58,659 nucleotides of DNA from DAOPMC01 sp035392025 (GTDB lineage: Bacteria; Bacillota_I; Bacilli_A; RF39; UBA660), in contig DAOPMC010000002.1 of assembly GCA_035392025.1 (NCBI GenBank), forward strand, positions 1-58,659, in the 5' to 3' direction. Below, piece by piece: positions 16,141-24,692 of this stretch. How positions within the stretch are numbered: the first letter of the stretch is position 1; each line of letters starts with the position of its first letter. The position numbers were made by a program, and so were the translations under genes. The notes beneath the pieces were generated by a model that saw nothing but the letters and a program-made list of their open reading frames with translations, was not told the DNA's origin and made no database searches.

Positions 16141-17918
16141 TGAAAAGTGAGATAGCACCAAAAGGAATGCAATTTAATTCAAGCGATTTTGTAATAAGTG
16201 ATAAGTATGCAACGATATTAACAGTTGTTTCTTATCCTAGAACAATATATGTAGGATTTTTGTCAAATTTAAGTTCAATGCCAGGCATTAAAGTTGTTAT
16301 TAAACATATTCCAGTTCCATTTTCAACGTTATCAAAAATGTTAAATAAACAAATAGCGGGGCTTGATGCAAGACGTCAAGAAGAAAAAGACAGAACCATT
16401 CAAGAGAGAATTAATCAAGATTTAGATTCACTAAGAAGTTTTATACAACAACTTGCAGCATCTAAAGCTCGCATATATGATTTTCAATTACATATTATGA
16501 TAACTGCCGATACTAAAGAAGCGTTAGAACTTAGAAAAGCAGATGTTATGAGTTATTTAGATAGTATGGAACTAAGGTCAGTATCACTTAGATTTGAACA
16601 AGAAAAAGTGTTAAAATCAATGATACCAATATTTCCAAAGCAAGATGTTGAAGATAGAATAGGAAATATTATTCCATCTCCAACCATTGCAGCAATGTAT
16701 CCATTTATATTTGATAGTGTAAAAGATCCTGGTAATGCAATACTATTTGGAGTTGATTTCTCAGGTGGAGTTATATTATTTAATCAATTTTTATATCAAA
16801 TAAGAAAAGAACACAATCGTAACAATGCAAATATGATTATTCTTGGTACATCTGGTTCTGGCAAATCAACGGCAGCTAAATTAATGCTAAGAGGTGCCAT
16901 TAGAAATGACTACCAAATTGTTTGCATTGACCCAGAAGATGAATTAAGAGATATGGTACTTAACTTTGATGGAGATGTTATTGACTTAGGCAAAGGTGGA
17001 GATTTTGGAATGATAAATCCCCTTGAAGTGCTAGTTGATGCAGATGAAGAGGAAATTGCACAAGGATTAGGCTATACCGTCTTAACTAAAACATTACAAT
17101 TTTTAAAAGCATTTATGAAATATTATGATCCATCCATCACGGAAGATGTGTTGAATATGTTCAGTGAAATGGTTCAAGAGACTTATAAAAGATTTGAAAT
17201 AGATTTTAATACAGATTTTTCTAAATTTACATCTGAAATGTATCCAACATTTTCTGATGTATATGCGACTGTAAGTGGTAAGCTTACTTCGCTTACTGAA
17301 CTTACACAAGAACGTGATGTTATGGAACGTCTTGAACTAAAAATAAGACCATTTACAAAAGAATTGAAATTCTATTTTGATGGTCATACAACTATAACAC
17401 CTCAAAGCAGTTTCATTGTATTTAATATTAAAGAATTGATGAATGCTGATGTTAATGTTAGAAATGCATTATTCTTTAATGTATTAAAATATGCATGGAG
17501 TTTATGCCTAGATATTAGTACAAATACAGTCTTGATGGTTGATGAGGCTCATGTTATACTAAGCGGTGGAAATGTGTTAGGAGCAGATTTCTTAGCGCAA
17601 GTTCAAAGACGTGCTAGAAAATATAATACAGGCAATATAATTATTACACAGCAACCAAGTGATTTTACACCACAAGAAGTAATTACGCAAGGAAAAGCAA
17701 TATTTGATAATGCTTCATATTATTTAGTAATGGGTTTGAAGAAACAAGCAGTAGAAGATTTATCAATGCTAATTGATTTAAATGATAATGAGATGTCTTC
17801 AATAAAGAGATATTCTCAAGGACAGGGGTTATTTGTTTGTGGAAGTAGAAGAATGCAAATAGATGTTGTTTTAACAAATGACGAATTAGAGTCATTTGGT
17901 AGTGGTGGAGGATTATAA
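16137..17918 (+). CDS. VirB4-type ATPase (C-terminal part of a split VirB4)
   Basis: A 593-residue T4SS ATPase that energises substrate transfer and channel assembly. It has an N-terminal region with a coiled-coil-like stretch (about residues 70-110), Walker A GTSGSGKST at 237-245, Walker B VLMVDEAHVIL, and a QxxP/arginine-finger region near RRARKYNTGNIIITQQPSDF. Members normally also carry about 200 N-terminal residues, which here are a separate upstream gene. It is followed by VirD4 with an AGGGAGG ribosome site. Confidence 0.9.
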   Translation: MMKSEIAPKGMQFNSSDFVISDKYATILTVVSYPRTIYVGFLSNLSSMPGIKVVIKHIPVPFSTLSKMLNKQIAGLDARRQEEKDRTIQERINQDLDSLRSFIQQLAASKARIYDFQLHIMITADTKEALELRKADVMSYLDSMELRSVSLRFEQEKVLKSMIPIFPKQDVEDRIGNIIPSPTIAAMYPFIFDSVKDPGNAILFGVDFSGGVILFNQFLYQIRKEHNRNNANMIILGTSGSGKSTAAKLMLRGAIRNDYQIVCIDPEDELRDMVLNFDGDVIDLGKGGDFGMINPLEVLVDADEEEIAQGLGYTVLTKTLQFLKAFMKYYDPSITEDVLNMFSEMVQETYKRFEIDFNTDFSKFTSEMYPTFSDVYATVSGKLTSLTELTQERDVMERLELKIRPFTKELKFYFDGHTTITPQSSFIVFNIKELMNADVNVRNALFFNVLKYAWSLCLDISTNTVLMVDEAHVILSGGNVLGADFLAQVQRRARKYNTGNIIITQQPSDFTPQEVITQGKAIFDNASYYLVMGLKKQAVEDLSMLIDLNDNEMSSIKRYSQGQGLFVCGSRRMQIDVVLTNDELESFGSGGGL

Positions 17919-17936
17919 TAAACAGGGAGGTAAAGT

Positions 17937-20045
17937 ATGAAATTGAAGTTTAAAGCAGATCCAAAAGATTTCCTGATTTTCGGTGTTTTTGCCTTATTTC
18001 TTCTATATATAGTTGCAATAGGCATACTTAATATTAGAAGTTTAGGAGCAACAGGAGAATTTTCGGGATTTAATCCATTTCCAGCATTTGGAAGTGAGTA
18101 TTTATTGACGACTATAATTTTTTATTTAATAGCATTAGCACTTTTATTTTCAAGTGTTAAATCATACTTTTTTGATAGAGAAAAAGGTGTAGGACTAGAC
18201 TTTAATAAAAGTGATAAGGGTTATTCTAGATGGTCAAAAGCAAGAGAGTTAAAAAGAGAACTTTCTGAAGTTCATATTACTGATAGAGTTTGCGATCATG
18301 CAGGGATTCCACTTATTAATGATGGCAAAACTATGTATGTTGATGATGGCGAGTATCATAATATAGTTATAGGTTCTACTGGATCTGGTAAAACTCAGTG
18401 TGTTGTTCACCCAATGGTAAAAGTTCTTGCAAAAAAAGGTGAATCGATGATTATTACTGACCCTAAAGCTGAAATATATCATGAAAATGCAGGGCTTTTA
18501 AAGGCACTGGGATACAACATAATTGTTCTTAATTTTCGTGAACCACAAAAAGGTAATATGTGGAATCCACTTGCGATGCCATATAGATTATATAAAAGTG
18601 GGAATACAGATAAAGCAATGGAATTATTAGACGATGTTGCACTTAACATTTTGTATGAGGAAGGAACTAATTCTGAACCTTTTTGGGAAAAGACATCAGC
18701 TGACTATTTTGCGGGGTTAGCACTTGGCTTATTTGAAGATGGTAAAGAAGAAGAAGTAAATATAAATAGCATTAGCGTTATGACATCAGTTGGTGAAGAA
18801 CGCTTTGGAGGAAACTCTACATACATTAAAGAATATTTTAATATGAAAGATCCTGCTGGGGCAGCATATACGAGCGCATCAGGAACTGTTATGGCGCCTA
18901 ATGAAACAAAAGGCGGAATTATTTCAACATTTAAACAGAAAATAAGGCTATTTGCATCTCGTGAAAATTTATCAGAGATGTTATCAATTAGTGACTTTGA
19001 TATGGAATCAATTGGAAGACAGAAGACAGCAGTTTTTCTAATAATCCAGGATGAGAAGAAAACATATCATGCCCTTGCAACAATTTTTGTAAAACAATGT
19101 TATGAGGCCTTAATTGATGTTGCAATGGCCTCACCAAAAGGAAAACTTCCAGTTAGAACAAACTTTATTTTGGATGAGTTTGCCAATATGCCACCTTTAA
19201 AAGATGTTACAACCATGATCACAGCGGCAAGATCACGTCAAGTTAGATTTACATTATTTATTCAAAATTTTGCACAATTAAATCAAGTCTATGGTAACGA
19301 GAATGCGGAGACTATTAGAAGTAACTGTGGTAATTTATTATATTTAATTACAACAGAGCTAAGAGCACTAGAAGAAATATCAAAGTTATGTGGTGAAGTT
19401 AAGTCAAAAACTGATGATAAAACAGCCTCAACGCCACTTGTTACGGTCAGCGATCTACAAAAATTGGCCCAATTTGAGTGCATTATTCTTCGCGTTAGAT
19501 TAAATCCCTTTAAAACAAAATTGACCCCTAATTTTAAAATAAATTGGGGTGACAAAAAGTATCAAGCATCGGAATTCGTGCAAAGAGAAAAAAGACCAAT
19601 TAGTGTATTTGATTTAAGAGAATTTGTAAAAGAAAAGAAAAAAAGTAAAATAATGGGAATGATTGATGAAAATGGTAATCAAGGTAATATGGAAGGATTT
19701 AATCCTTTTGAGAATAGAATGCCACAAGCACCTAAAAAATTATTTCCGGATGAGCCAAATTCTCCACTCAATATAGATGATTTGGTTAAAAAGATAGATG
19801 CCAAGATAGCAGAACTTGAAGAGGAAGAAAAAAAAGAAGCGATAACTGAACAACCTAAAAATGATCAGCCATTAGTTTCACATCAGGCATCAGATCCAAT
19901 TGTATCAGTAGCGGAAGAAGAAGTTTTAAAACCAATTGTTTCACCTGTTGAGAATGTTCAACCAAAAGAAGAACCAATTGAAAAAGAAACAAAAAAATAT
20001 ATAACAGATGATCAGTTCTTTGATGATTTCTTTGGAGATAATTAA
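17937..20045 (+). CDS. VirD4/TraG-type coupling ATPase
   Basis: A 702-residue type IV coupling protein that selects substrates for the channel. It has two N-terminal membrane helices (about residues 12-33 and 54-75), Walker A GSTGSGKT at 146-153, Walker B NFILDEFANMPPL, and the typical phrase RSRQVRFTLFIQNFAQL. An acidic, Pro/Glu-rich tail of about 130 residues follows the core and may bind substrates or adaptors. No relaxase lies nearby, so a protein-substrate role is possible. A terminator follows immediately, closing the block. Confidence 0.93.
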   Translation: MKLKFKADPKDFLIFGVFALFLLYIVAIGILNIRSLGATGEFSGFNPFPAFGSEYLLTTIIFYLIALALLFSSVKSYFFDREKGVGLDFNKSDKGYSRWSKARELKRELSEVHITDRVCDHAGIPLINDGKTMYVDDGEYHNIVIGSTGSGKTQCVVHPMVKVLAKKGESMIITDPKAEIYHENAGLLKALGYNIIVLNFREPQKGNMWNPLAMPYRLYKSGNTDKAMELLDDVALNILYEEGTNSEPFWEKTSADYFAGLALGLFEDGKEEEVNINSISVMTSVGEERFGGNSTYIKEYFNMKDPAGAAYTSASGTVMAPNETKGGIISTFKQKIRLFASRENLSEMLSISDFDMESIGRQKTAVFLIIQDEKKTYHALATIFVKQCYEALIDVAMASPKGKLPVRTNFILDEFANMPPLKDVTTMITAARSRQVRFTLFIQNFAQLNQVYGNENAETIRSNCGNLLYLITTELRALEEISKLCGEVKSKTDDKTASTPLVTVSDLQKLAQFECIILRVRLNPFKTKLTPNFKINWGDKKYQASEFVQREKRPISVFDLREFVKEKKKSKIMGMIDENGNQGNMEGFNPFENRMPQAPKKLFPDEPNSPLNIDDLVKKIDAKIAELEEEEKKEAITEQPKNDQPLVSHQASDPIVSVAEEEVLKPIVSPVENVQPKEEPIEKETKKYITDDQFFDDFFGDN

Positions 20046-20066
20046 ACGCAACCTTGCGTTTTTTCT
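20045..20066 (+). terminator. terminator at the end of the Tad/T4SS block
   Basis: AACGCAA at 20045-20051 pairs with TTGCGTT at 20054-20060 and is followed by Ts. It overlaps the last base of virD4. Confidence 0.75.
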
Positions 20067-20109
20067 TTTTAACTAAACCACGTACATATAATATTATAGG
20101 AGGTATTAT

Positions 20110-20397
20110 ATGTTTAATAATATTGAGATTTCTGAACTAAAAAAAATAATTGGTCGTGTGAATATTATTGATATAAGAGATAATTATATATTTAAAATGG
20201 GCAATATTCCAACATCTAAAAACATTCCTATGAATTTTATTACAACTAATCCAGGCGAATATTTAAATAATTCAATTACATATTACATATATTGTGAACA
20301 AGGAATAAGAAGTGTACAGGTATGTAAAAAATTATCATCATTAGGTTATAAGGTAATAAATATAATAGGTGGATATCAATTATATATAAAAAATTAA
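20110..20397 (+). CDS. rhodanese-like single-domain protein
   Basis: A 95-residue cytoplasmic rhodanese domain. The NIIDIRDNYIFKMGNIPTSKNIP opening is the substrate-binding side and the active-site loop is YCEQGIRS with Cys62. Sulfurtransferase or persulfide carrier activity is expected. AGGAGG precedes ATG 20110, and TATAAT lies at 20087-20092. Family length is normal for stand-alone domains. Confidence 0.88.
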   Translation: MFNNIEISELKKIIGRVNIIDIRDNYIFKMGNIPTSKNIPMNFITTNPGEYLNNSITYYIYCEQGIRSVQVCKKLSSLGYKVINIIGGYQLYIKN

Positions 20398-20420
20398 AGT
20401 ATAGCTAACATAATATTATA

Positions 20421-20429
20421 TGATATAAT
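20421..20429 (+). promoter_or_regulatory. extended -10 promoter of the dedA-rmuC operon
   Basis: TGATATAAT matches TGnTATAAT exactly, 22 nt before ATG 20452. Confidence 0.55.
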
Positions 20430-20451
20430 TATTTATGTTATAGGAGTTAAT

Positions 20452-21042
20452 ATGGAAGCAATTACAAAATTTATATATAGCATAGTTAATATCTTACAAG
20501 GACTAGGAATATTTGGAGGTTTTGTATTAGTATTATTAGAGTCAATTATTCCAATTTTGCCACTTGCACTTTTTATAGGTGTTAATTGTATTAGTTATGG
20601 TTTTTGGATAGGAAGTATTATATCTTGGATGGCAACTATTACTGGATGTATTGTTTCTTTTATCCTATTTAGAACTCTTTTTAAACACAAATTTTATTTT
20701 CTTTTTAAAAAGAATAAAAAAGTACAAAAAAAAGCAGAATATTTTATGCAAAAGATGGGGAATATGGACTTTAATGCTTTAGTTGTATTAATCGCAATAC
20801 CTTTTACGCCAGCATTTATAATAAATATTGCAGCAGGATTATCAACTATGTCATATAAAAAATATATTTGTGCTCTATTAATTGGAAAGATTGCAATTGT
20901 ATATTTTTGGGGATTTGTAGGAACAAATTTTATTGAAAGTATACAAGAACCCAACAAGATAATTATTATAGTGGGTATGGTGTTTTTAGCATTTGTGGCA
21001 TCAAAAGTGTTTGAAAATTTAGTAAAAGTAGAGGAGGAATAA
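20452..21042 (+). CDS. DedA-family membrane protein (VTT domain)
   Basis: A 196-residue polytopic membrane protein of the DedA/VTT family, whose members flip undecaprenyl phosphate or phospholipids and affect envelope homeostasis. It shows LESIIPILPLALFIG near the N-terminus, the family's re-entrant motif, followed by GFWIGSIISWMATITGCIVSFILF and AIPFTPAFIINIAAGLSTMSY. Three nucleotides separate it from rmuC. Confidence 0.85.
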   Translation: MEAITKFIYSIVNILQGLGIFGGFVLVLLESIIPILPLALFIGVNCISYGFWIGSIISWMATITGCIVSFILFRTLFKHKFYFLFKKNKKVQKKAEYFMQKMGNMDFNALVVLIAIPFTPAFIINIAAGLSTMSYKKYICALLIGKIAIVYFWGFVGTNFIESIQEPNKIIIIVGMVFLAFVASKVFENLVKVEEE

Positions 21043-21044
21043 AC

Positions 21045-22115
21045 ATGGAATATGTAATATTAGGAATTCTTATTGTAATATTAGTATTAGTAATTATATC
21101 ATTATTTAAAAATATTAATGAAAGTAACATTACCGAAAGATTAGGGAAGATGGAATTATCAATAACAAAAGAGCTAGGAGAATTTAGAAATACTTTTTCA
21201 AAAGATATAAAAGATGACTTTGAAAAATTAAATGATAAGATAGAAATAAGATTGAATCTTATAAATGATAAGGTAAATGAAAGATTAGATCAAAATTTTG
21301 ATAAGACAAATAAAACTTTTATGAATGTATTAGAAAGATTATCTAAGATTGATGAAGCTCAAAAGAAAATAGATAATCTCTCTAATGATATTATATCTCT
21401 TCAAGGAATACTTACTGATAAAAAGACAAGGGGGATATTTGGCGAGGTAAATTTATATCACATACTTGCCAATGTGTTTGGTGAGGGAAATAATAGTATA
21501 TATCAAACTCAATATAAGTTACCAACAGGCGATATAGCGGATTCTATTTTATTTGCACCAGAACCTCTTGGCACAATTGCCATAGATTCTAAGTTCCCTC
21601 TTGAAAATTATCGTATGATGATTGATAAAAATAATACTCAAATTGAGAGAGAACGATATGAAAAACTATTTAAGTTAGATGTTAAAAAGCATATTGATGC
21701 AATAGCAGATAAATATATTATTAAAGGTATTACTGCAGATCAAGCTATTATGTTTTTACCAGCTGAGGCTATATTTGCAGAAATCAATGCTCATCATGCA
21801 GATATAATTGATTATTCATATCAAAAAAAGGTGTGGATAACATCTCCAACTACTTTAATTAGTACACTTACAGTCATCCAAATGATAATTAAAAATATGG
21901 AAAGAGATAAATATACATCAGTTATTCATGAAGAGTTAAACAAACTTGGAATAGAATTTGATAGGTATCGTGCTAGATGGGATAAATTATCTAGAAGCAT
22001 TGAAACTGTTAATAAAGATGTTTTAGATATTAATAAAACTACTGAAAAAATATCTAAAAGATTTAATTCAATCAATCAAGTAGAGATTGATAATGATAAA
22101 GATTTATTAGAATAA
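21045..22115 (+). CDS. rmuC: DNA recombination protein RmuC-like
   Basis: A 356-residue RmuC-family protein with one N-terminal membrane helix, a coiled coil (about residues 30-125), and the conserved nuclease-like domain: GIFGEVNLYHIL, a LPTGDIADSILFAP stretch, IAIDSKFPLENY and IMFLPAEAIFAEI. RmuC limits DNA inversions at inverted repeats. Members are usually 400-500 residues; this one is short at the C-terminus. It is co-transcribed with dedA and closed by a terminator. Confidence 0.9.
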   Translation: MEYVILGILIVILVLVIISLFKNINESNITERLGKMELSITKELGEFRNTFSKDIKDDFEKLNDKIEIRLNLINDKVNERLDQNFDKTNKTFMNVLERLSKIDEAQKKIDNLSNDIISLQGILTDKKTRGIFGEVNLYHILANVFGEGNNSIYQTQYKLPTGDIADSILFAPEPLGTIAIDSKFPLENYRMMIDKNNTQIERERYEKLFKLDVKKHIDAIADKYIIKGITADQAIMFLPAEAIFAEINAHHADIIDYSYQKKVWITSPTTLISTLTVIQMIIKNMERDKYTSVIHEELNKLGIEFDRYRARWDKLSRSIETVNKDVLDINKTTEKISKRFNSINQVEIDNDKDLLE

Positions 22116-22138
22116 GTCGTTAATTACGACTTTTTTTA
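22114..22138 (+). terminator. terminator after rmuC
   Basis: AGTCGT at 22115-22120 pairs with ACGACT at 22126-22131, followed by a T run. Confidence 0.7.
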
Positions 22139-22195
22139 ATGAATTAAATCATAAAATTAAGTATATACTAATTTTGAAGTGAATAGGAGGAACTT

Positions 22196-22834
22196 ATGCA
22201 ATATGTGTATGATATTATACTTAATTTTAATAAAGAATTGTTAGATTTTTATGAATGGGAAAACGAAGATAAACTTACTCATATAAAAAAGATTCCAATA
22301 TTTAAAATAAAAAAGGAAGCAATGAATGACATCTTATGCAATATTATTAAAATAGATGAACTATTTTTGCAAGGAATATATTTAAAAACAGAAACTAACG
22401 ATGGTAGTGGGAAATATCTATCATTGGTTACAGATAGTAGAACTATTATTGCGCTAGCTTTTGATGATGAAGGAGCAGAAATAGCAAGATCATTTTTATT
22501 AATAGAGGATGAGATAGATGTACTAAGTATTACTGATAGATTAAAAGAGATAGATATAAATTATAAACTTATTCATATACAACAAAATAATTTAGATTTA
22601 CTTACTAGAAAAGAAAGAAAAATAAATAAATTTATAATACAAGAATTAAAGTCCCTATACAAAGCAAAAGATTATAATCAAATTAAATATTATTATTATG
22701 AATACTTTAATAAGCAAATTGATTCTATAGAGGAGTGCTATAAGCAATTATTAAAGAACGTTAATGAAATTTTTAATGAGCAAAACATGAAAATTTATGA
22801 TATAATAAAATTGTCATATCAAAATAGCAATTGA
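22196..22834 (+). CDS. YjbA-like (DUF3603-type) protein
   Basis: A 212-residue soluble protein opening MQYVYDIILNFNKELLDFYEWENEDKLTHIKKIPIFKI. This matches the pattern of Bacillus YjbA/UPF0736 (an MxYLxDVxxN start, then F/YEW, then a VPLLKV strand). A TDSRTIIALAFDDEG strand and a helical C-terminal half follow. Function of the family is unknown. AGGAGG precedes the ATG. The call is from memory of the family and is moderate. Confidence 0.5.
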   Translation: MQYVYDIILNFNKELLDFYEWENEDKLTHIKKIPIFKIKKEAMNDILCNIIKIDELFLQGIYLKTETNDGSGKYLSLVTDSRTIIALAFDDEGAEIARSFLLIEDEIDVLSITDRLKEIDINYKLIHIQQNNLDLLTRKERKINKFIIQELKSLYKAKDYNQIKYYYYEYFNKQIDSIEECYKQLLKNVNEIFNEQNMKIYDIIKLSYQNSN

Positions 22835-22846
22835 ATATGTGCTAAA

Positions 22847-22855
22847 TGATATAAT
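22847..22855 (+). promoter_or_regulatory. extended -10 promoter
   Basis: TGATATAAT matches TGnTATAAT exactly, 27 nt before the 32-residue ORF at 22883. Confidence 0.5.
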
Positions 22856-22882
22856 GATATATTGAAATAGGAGTTGATAAAC

Positions 22883-22981
22883 ATGCCCTTTAAAGAATTT
22901 ATGGAGTTTTCTAATCCAGAAAAAGCGGGCTATGACATAAAGTCTGCTATTAAACAAGAAGAAAATGGCAAGTCAAGATAA
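22883..22981 (+). CDS. 32-residue small ORF before the asnS leader
   Basis: It has its own extended -10 promoter and a Shine-Dalgarno (AGGAGTTGAT) before ATG 22883. The product is hydrophilic: MPFKEFMEFSNPEKAGYDIKS, then a lysine/glutamate-rich end. AGYDIKS recalls dUTPase motif 1 (AGYDLKS in dut of this window), but nothing else matches, so it may be chance. Either a genuine small protein or a remnant. It ends just before the asnS promoter. Confidence 0.45.
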   Translation: MPFKEFMEFSNPEKAGYDIKSAIKQEENGKSR

Positions 22982-22986
22982 TGATA

Positions 22987-23015
22987 TTGACAAATTTAAA
23001 TTGTTATAATACAAT
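22987..23015 (+). promoter_or_regulatory. promoter of the asnS T-box leader
   Basis: TTGACA at 22987-22992 is 17 bp from TACAAT at 23010-23015. TATAAT at 23005-23010 overlaps but is too close to the -35. Confidence 0.55.
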
Positions 23016-23021
23016 TAGCAC

Positions 23022-23227
23022 ATAAAGCGAAGAGTAGAGAAGTAATAAAATGGTTTCTTCTAGAGAAAAAGTGGTTGGTGCAAACTTTTAAGAATAATTT
23101 TATGAATAACACTATGAGTGCTTAAAGAATTAAGTAGAATAAGCCGGAGGCATTCGTTATTATGCAAGAGTATAAATTAAGGTGGTACCACGAATAATTC
23201 GTCCTTTGGGTGAATTATTTTTTTTAA
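23022..23227 (+). promoter_or_regulatory. T-box leader, asparagine-specific
   Basis: A T-box riboswitch upstream of asnS. The conserved core AAGGTGGTACCACG lies at 23179-23192 and is followed by a terminator. The likely specifier is AAC at 23108-23110 (asparagine) within GAATAACACTATGAGTGC, which matches the gene it controls. Uncharged tRNA-Asn should promote read-through. Confidence 0.88.
23193..23227 (+). terminator. T-box attenuator terminator of asnS
   Basis: AATAATTC at 23193-23200 pairs with GAATTATT at 23212-23219, followed by Ts; it overlaps the T-box 3' side as expected. Confidence 0.75.
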
Positions 23228-23243
23228 TTTATGGGAGGATTTT

Positions 23244-24620
23244 ATGAAAAAAGATTTAAAAGAAATATTTGAAAGTGATTATACTGGGAAAGAGATAGTA
23301 GTAGAGGGATGGGTTAAAAACCACAGAAAACAGAAAGAATTTGGTTTTATTGATTTTTCCGATGGGACTTGTTTTAAAAGATTACAAATTGTTTATACTG
23401 ATGACCTTAGTGACTTTAATGAAATAGCAAAAATTCATATTGGAAGTGCAGTTAGAATTACAGGTGAACTTGTTAAATCTGAAGGCAAGGGACAAGATGT
23501 TGAACTTAAAGCTAGCAAAGTAGAACTTTTGGGAGATTGTCCCGAAGATTACCCAATTCAGCCTAAACCTCATTCAAGAGAGTTTTTAAGAGAAGTTGCG
23601 TATTTAAGGCCAAGAGCAAACTTGTTTCAAGCAGTATTTAGGGTAAGAAGTGTTGCTGCAATGGCAATCCATGAATATTTTCAAAGTAATGGATATGTTT
23701 ATTTACATTCGCCAATACTTACTGCAAATGATTGTGAAGGAGCAGGAGAAATGTTTCAAGTGACAACACTGGACTTAAAAAAAGTTGCAGAAAGTGGAGA
23801 AGTTGATTATACCAAAGATTTCTTTGGCAAACCTGCCGCTCTAACTGTATCAGGACAACTTCATGGAGAAGCATATGCTCTTGCATTTAAAAAAATATAT
23901 ACATTTGGTCCAACATTTAGAGCAGAAAATTCTAACACAAAGACACATGCTAATGAATTTTGGATGATGGAACCAGAAATAGCATTTTGTGATATTAACG
24001 GACTAATGGACGTTGAAGAAGAAATGTTAAAATTTGTAATTAAATATGTACTTGATCATTGTAAGGAAGAGATAGTATTCTTTGATCAATTTGTTGAAAA
24101 AGGTTTACTTGACAAGCTTAATGCTGTATTAACTTCAACTGCCGCTCGCATTACACATAAAGAGGCAATTGATATATTAATTGCTAGTAAAGAAAAATTT
24201 GAATTTACACCAAAACATGGAGAAGACTTAGCAAGAGAACATGAAAAGTATTTAACAGAAAAACACTTTCACTCACCGGTATTTGTAAAAGATTGGCCAA
24301 AGGATATTAAATCATTTTATATGAGACAAAATGATGATGGAGAAACACTAGCAGGAGTTGATTTATTAGTACCAGGTGCAGGAGAATTAACCGGTGGATC
24401 TCAAAGAGAAGAAAGACTTGACAAACTTCTTGCCATTATGAAAGAGCGAAATATGAATTTAGATGAGATAGAATGGTTTGTAAACTTAAGAAAGTTTGGT
24501 GGAGTATACCATTCTGGATTTGGAATTGGATTTGAAAGACTAATTATGTATTTAACAGGAGTAGACAATATTAGAGATGTCATACCTTTTCCAAGAACAC
24601 CTAAATCAATTGAGTATTAA
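23244..24620 (+). CDS. asnS: asparagine--tRNA ligase
   Basis: A class IIb synthetase of 458 residues, normal length. The N-terminal OB-fold anticodon domain (about residues 1-110) includes EGWVKNHRKQKEFGFIDFSDG. The catalytic core has motif 2 FRAENSNTKTHANEFWMMEPE and motif 3 SGFGIGFERLIMYLTG. The upstream leader carries an asparagine specifier, supporting AsnRS over AspRS. GGGAGG precedes ATG 23244. It is monocistronic with a terminator behind it. Confidence 0.97.
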   Translation: MKKDLKEIFESDYTGKEIVVEGWVKNHRKQKEFGFIDFSDGTCFKRLQIVYTDDLSDFNEIAKIHIGSAVRITGELVKSEGKGQDVELKASKVELLGDCPEDYPIQPKPHSREFLREVAYLRPRANLFQAVFRVRSVAAMAIHEYFQSNGYVYLHSPILTANDCEGAGEMFQVTTLDLKKVAESGEVDYTKDFFGKPAALTVSGQLHGEAYALAFKKIYTFGPTFRAENSNTKTHANEFWMMEPEIAFCDINGLMDVEEEMLKFVIKYVLDHCKEEIVFFDQFVEKGLLDKLNAVLTSTAARITHKEAIDILIASKEKFEFTPKHGEDLAREHEKYLTEKHFHSPVFVKDWPKDIKSFYMRQNDDGETLAGVDLLVPGAGELTGGSQREERLDKLLAIMKERNMNLDEIEWFVNLRKFGGVYHSGFGIGFERLIMYLTGVDNIRDVIPFPRTPKSIEY

Positions 24621-24642
24621 AAAAAGCATTTTGCTTTTTTTT
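24621..24642 (+). terminator. terminator after asnS
   Basis: AAAAGCA pairs with TGCTTTT around a short loop and runs into a long T stretch. Confidence 0.7.
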
Positions 24643-24652
24643 TAGACATAAA

Positions 24653-24661
24653 TGTGATAAT
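24653..24661 (+). promoter_or_regulatory. extended -10-like promoter
   Basis: TGTGATAAT has one mismatch to TGnTATAAT and lies 31 nt before ATG 24693. Confidence 0.4.
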
Positions 24662-24692
24662 ATTAAGTTATCAATGATAAGGATGTATAGTT

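Noticed and set aside
4224..20045. The block as an integrative conjugative element
   Set aside because: VirB4, VirD4, VirB6 and a PrgI-like protein are present, but I recognised no relaxase, integrase, excisionase, replication gene or att repeat, and the flanks are ordinary chromosomal genes.
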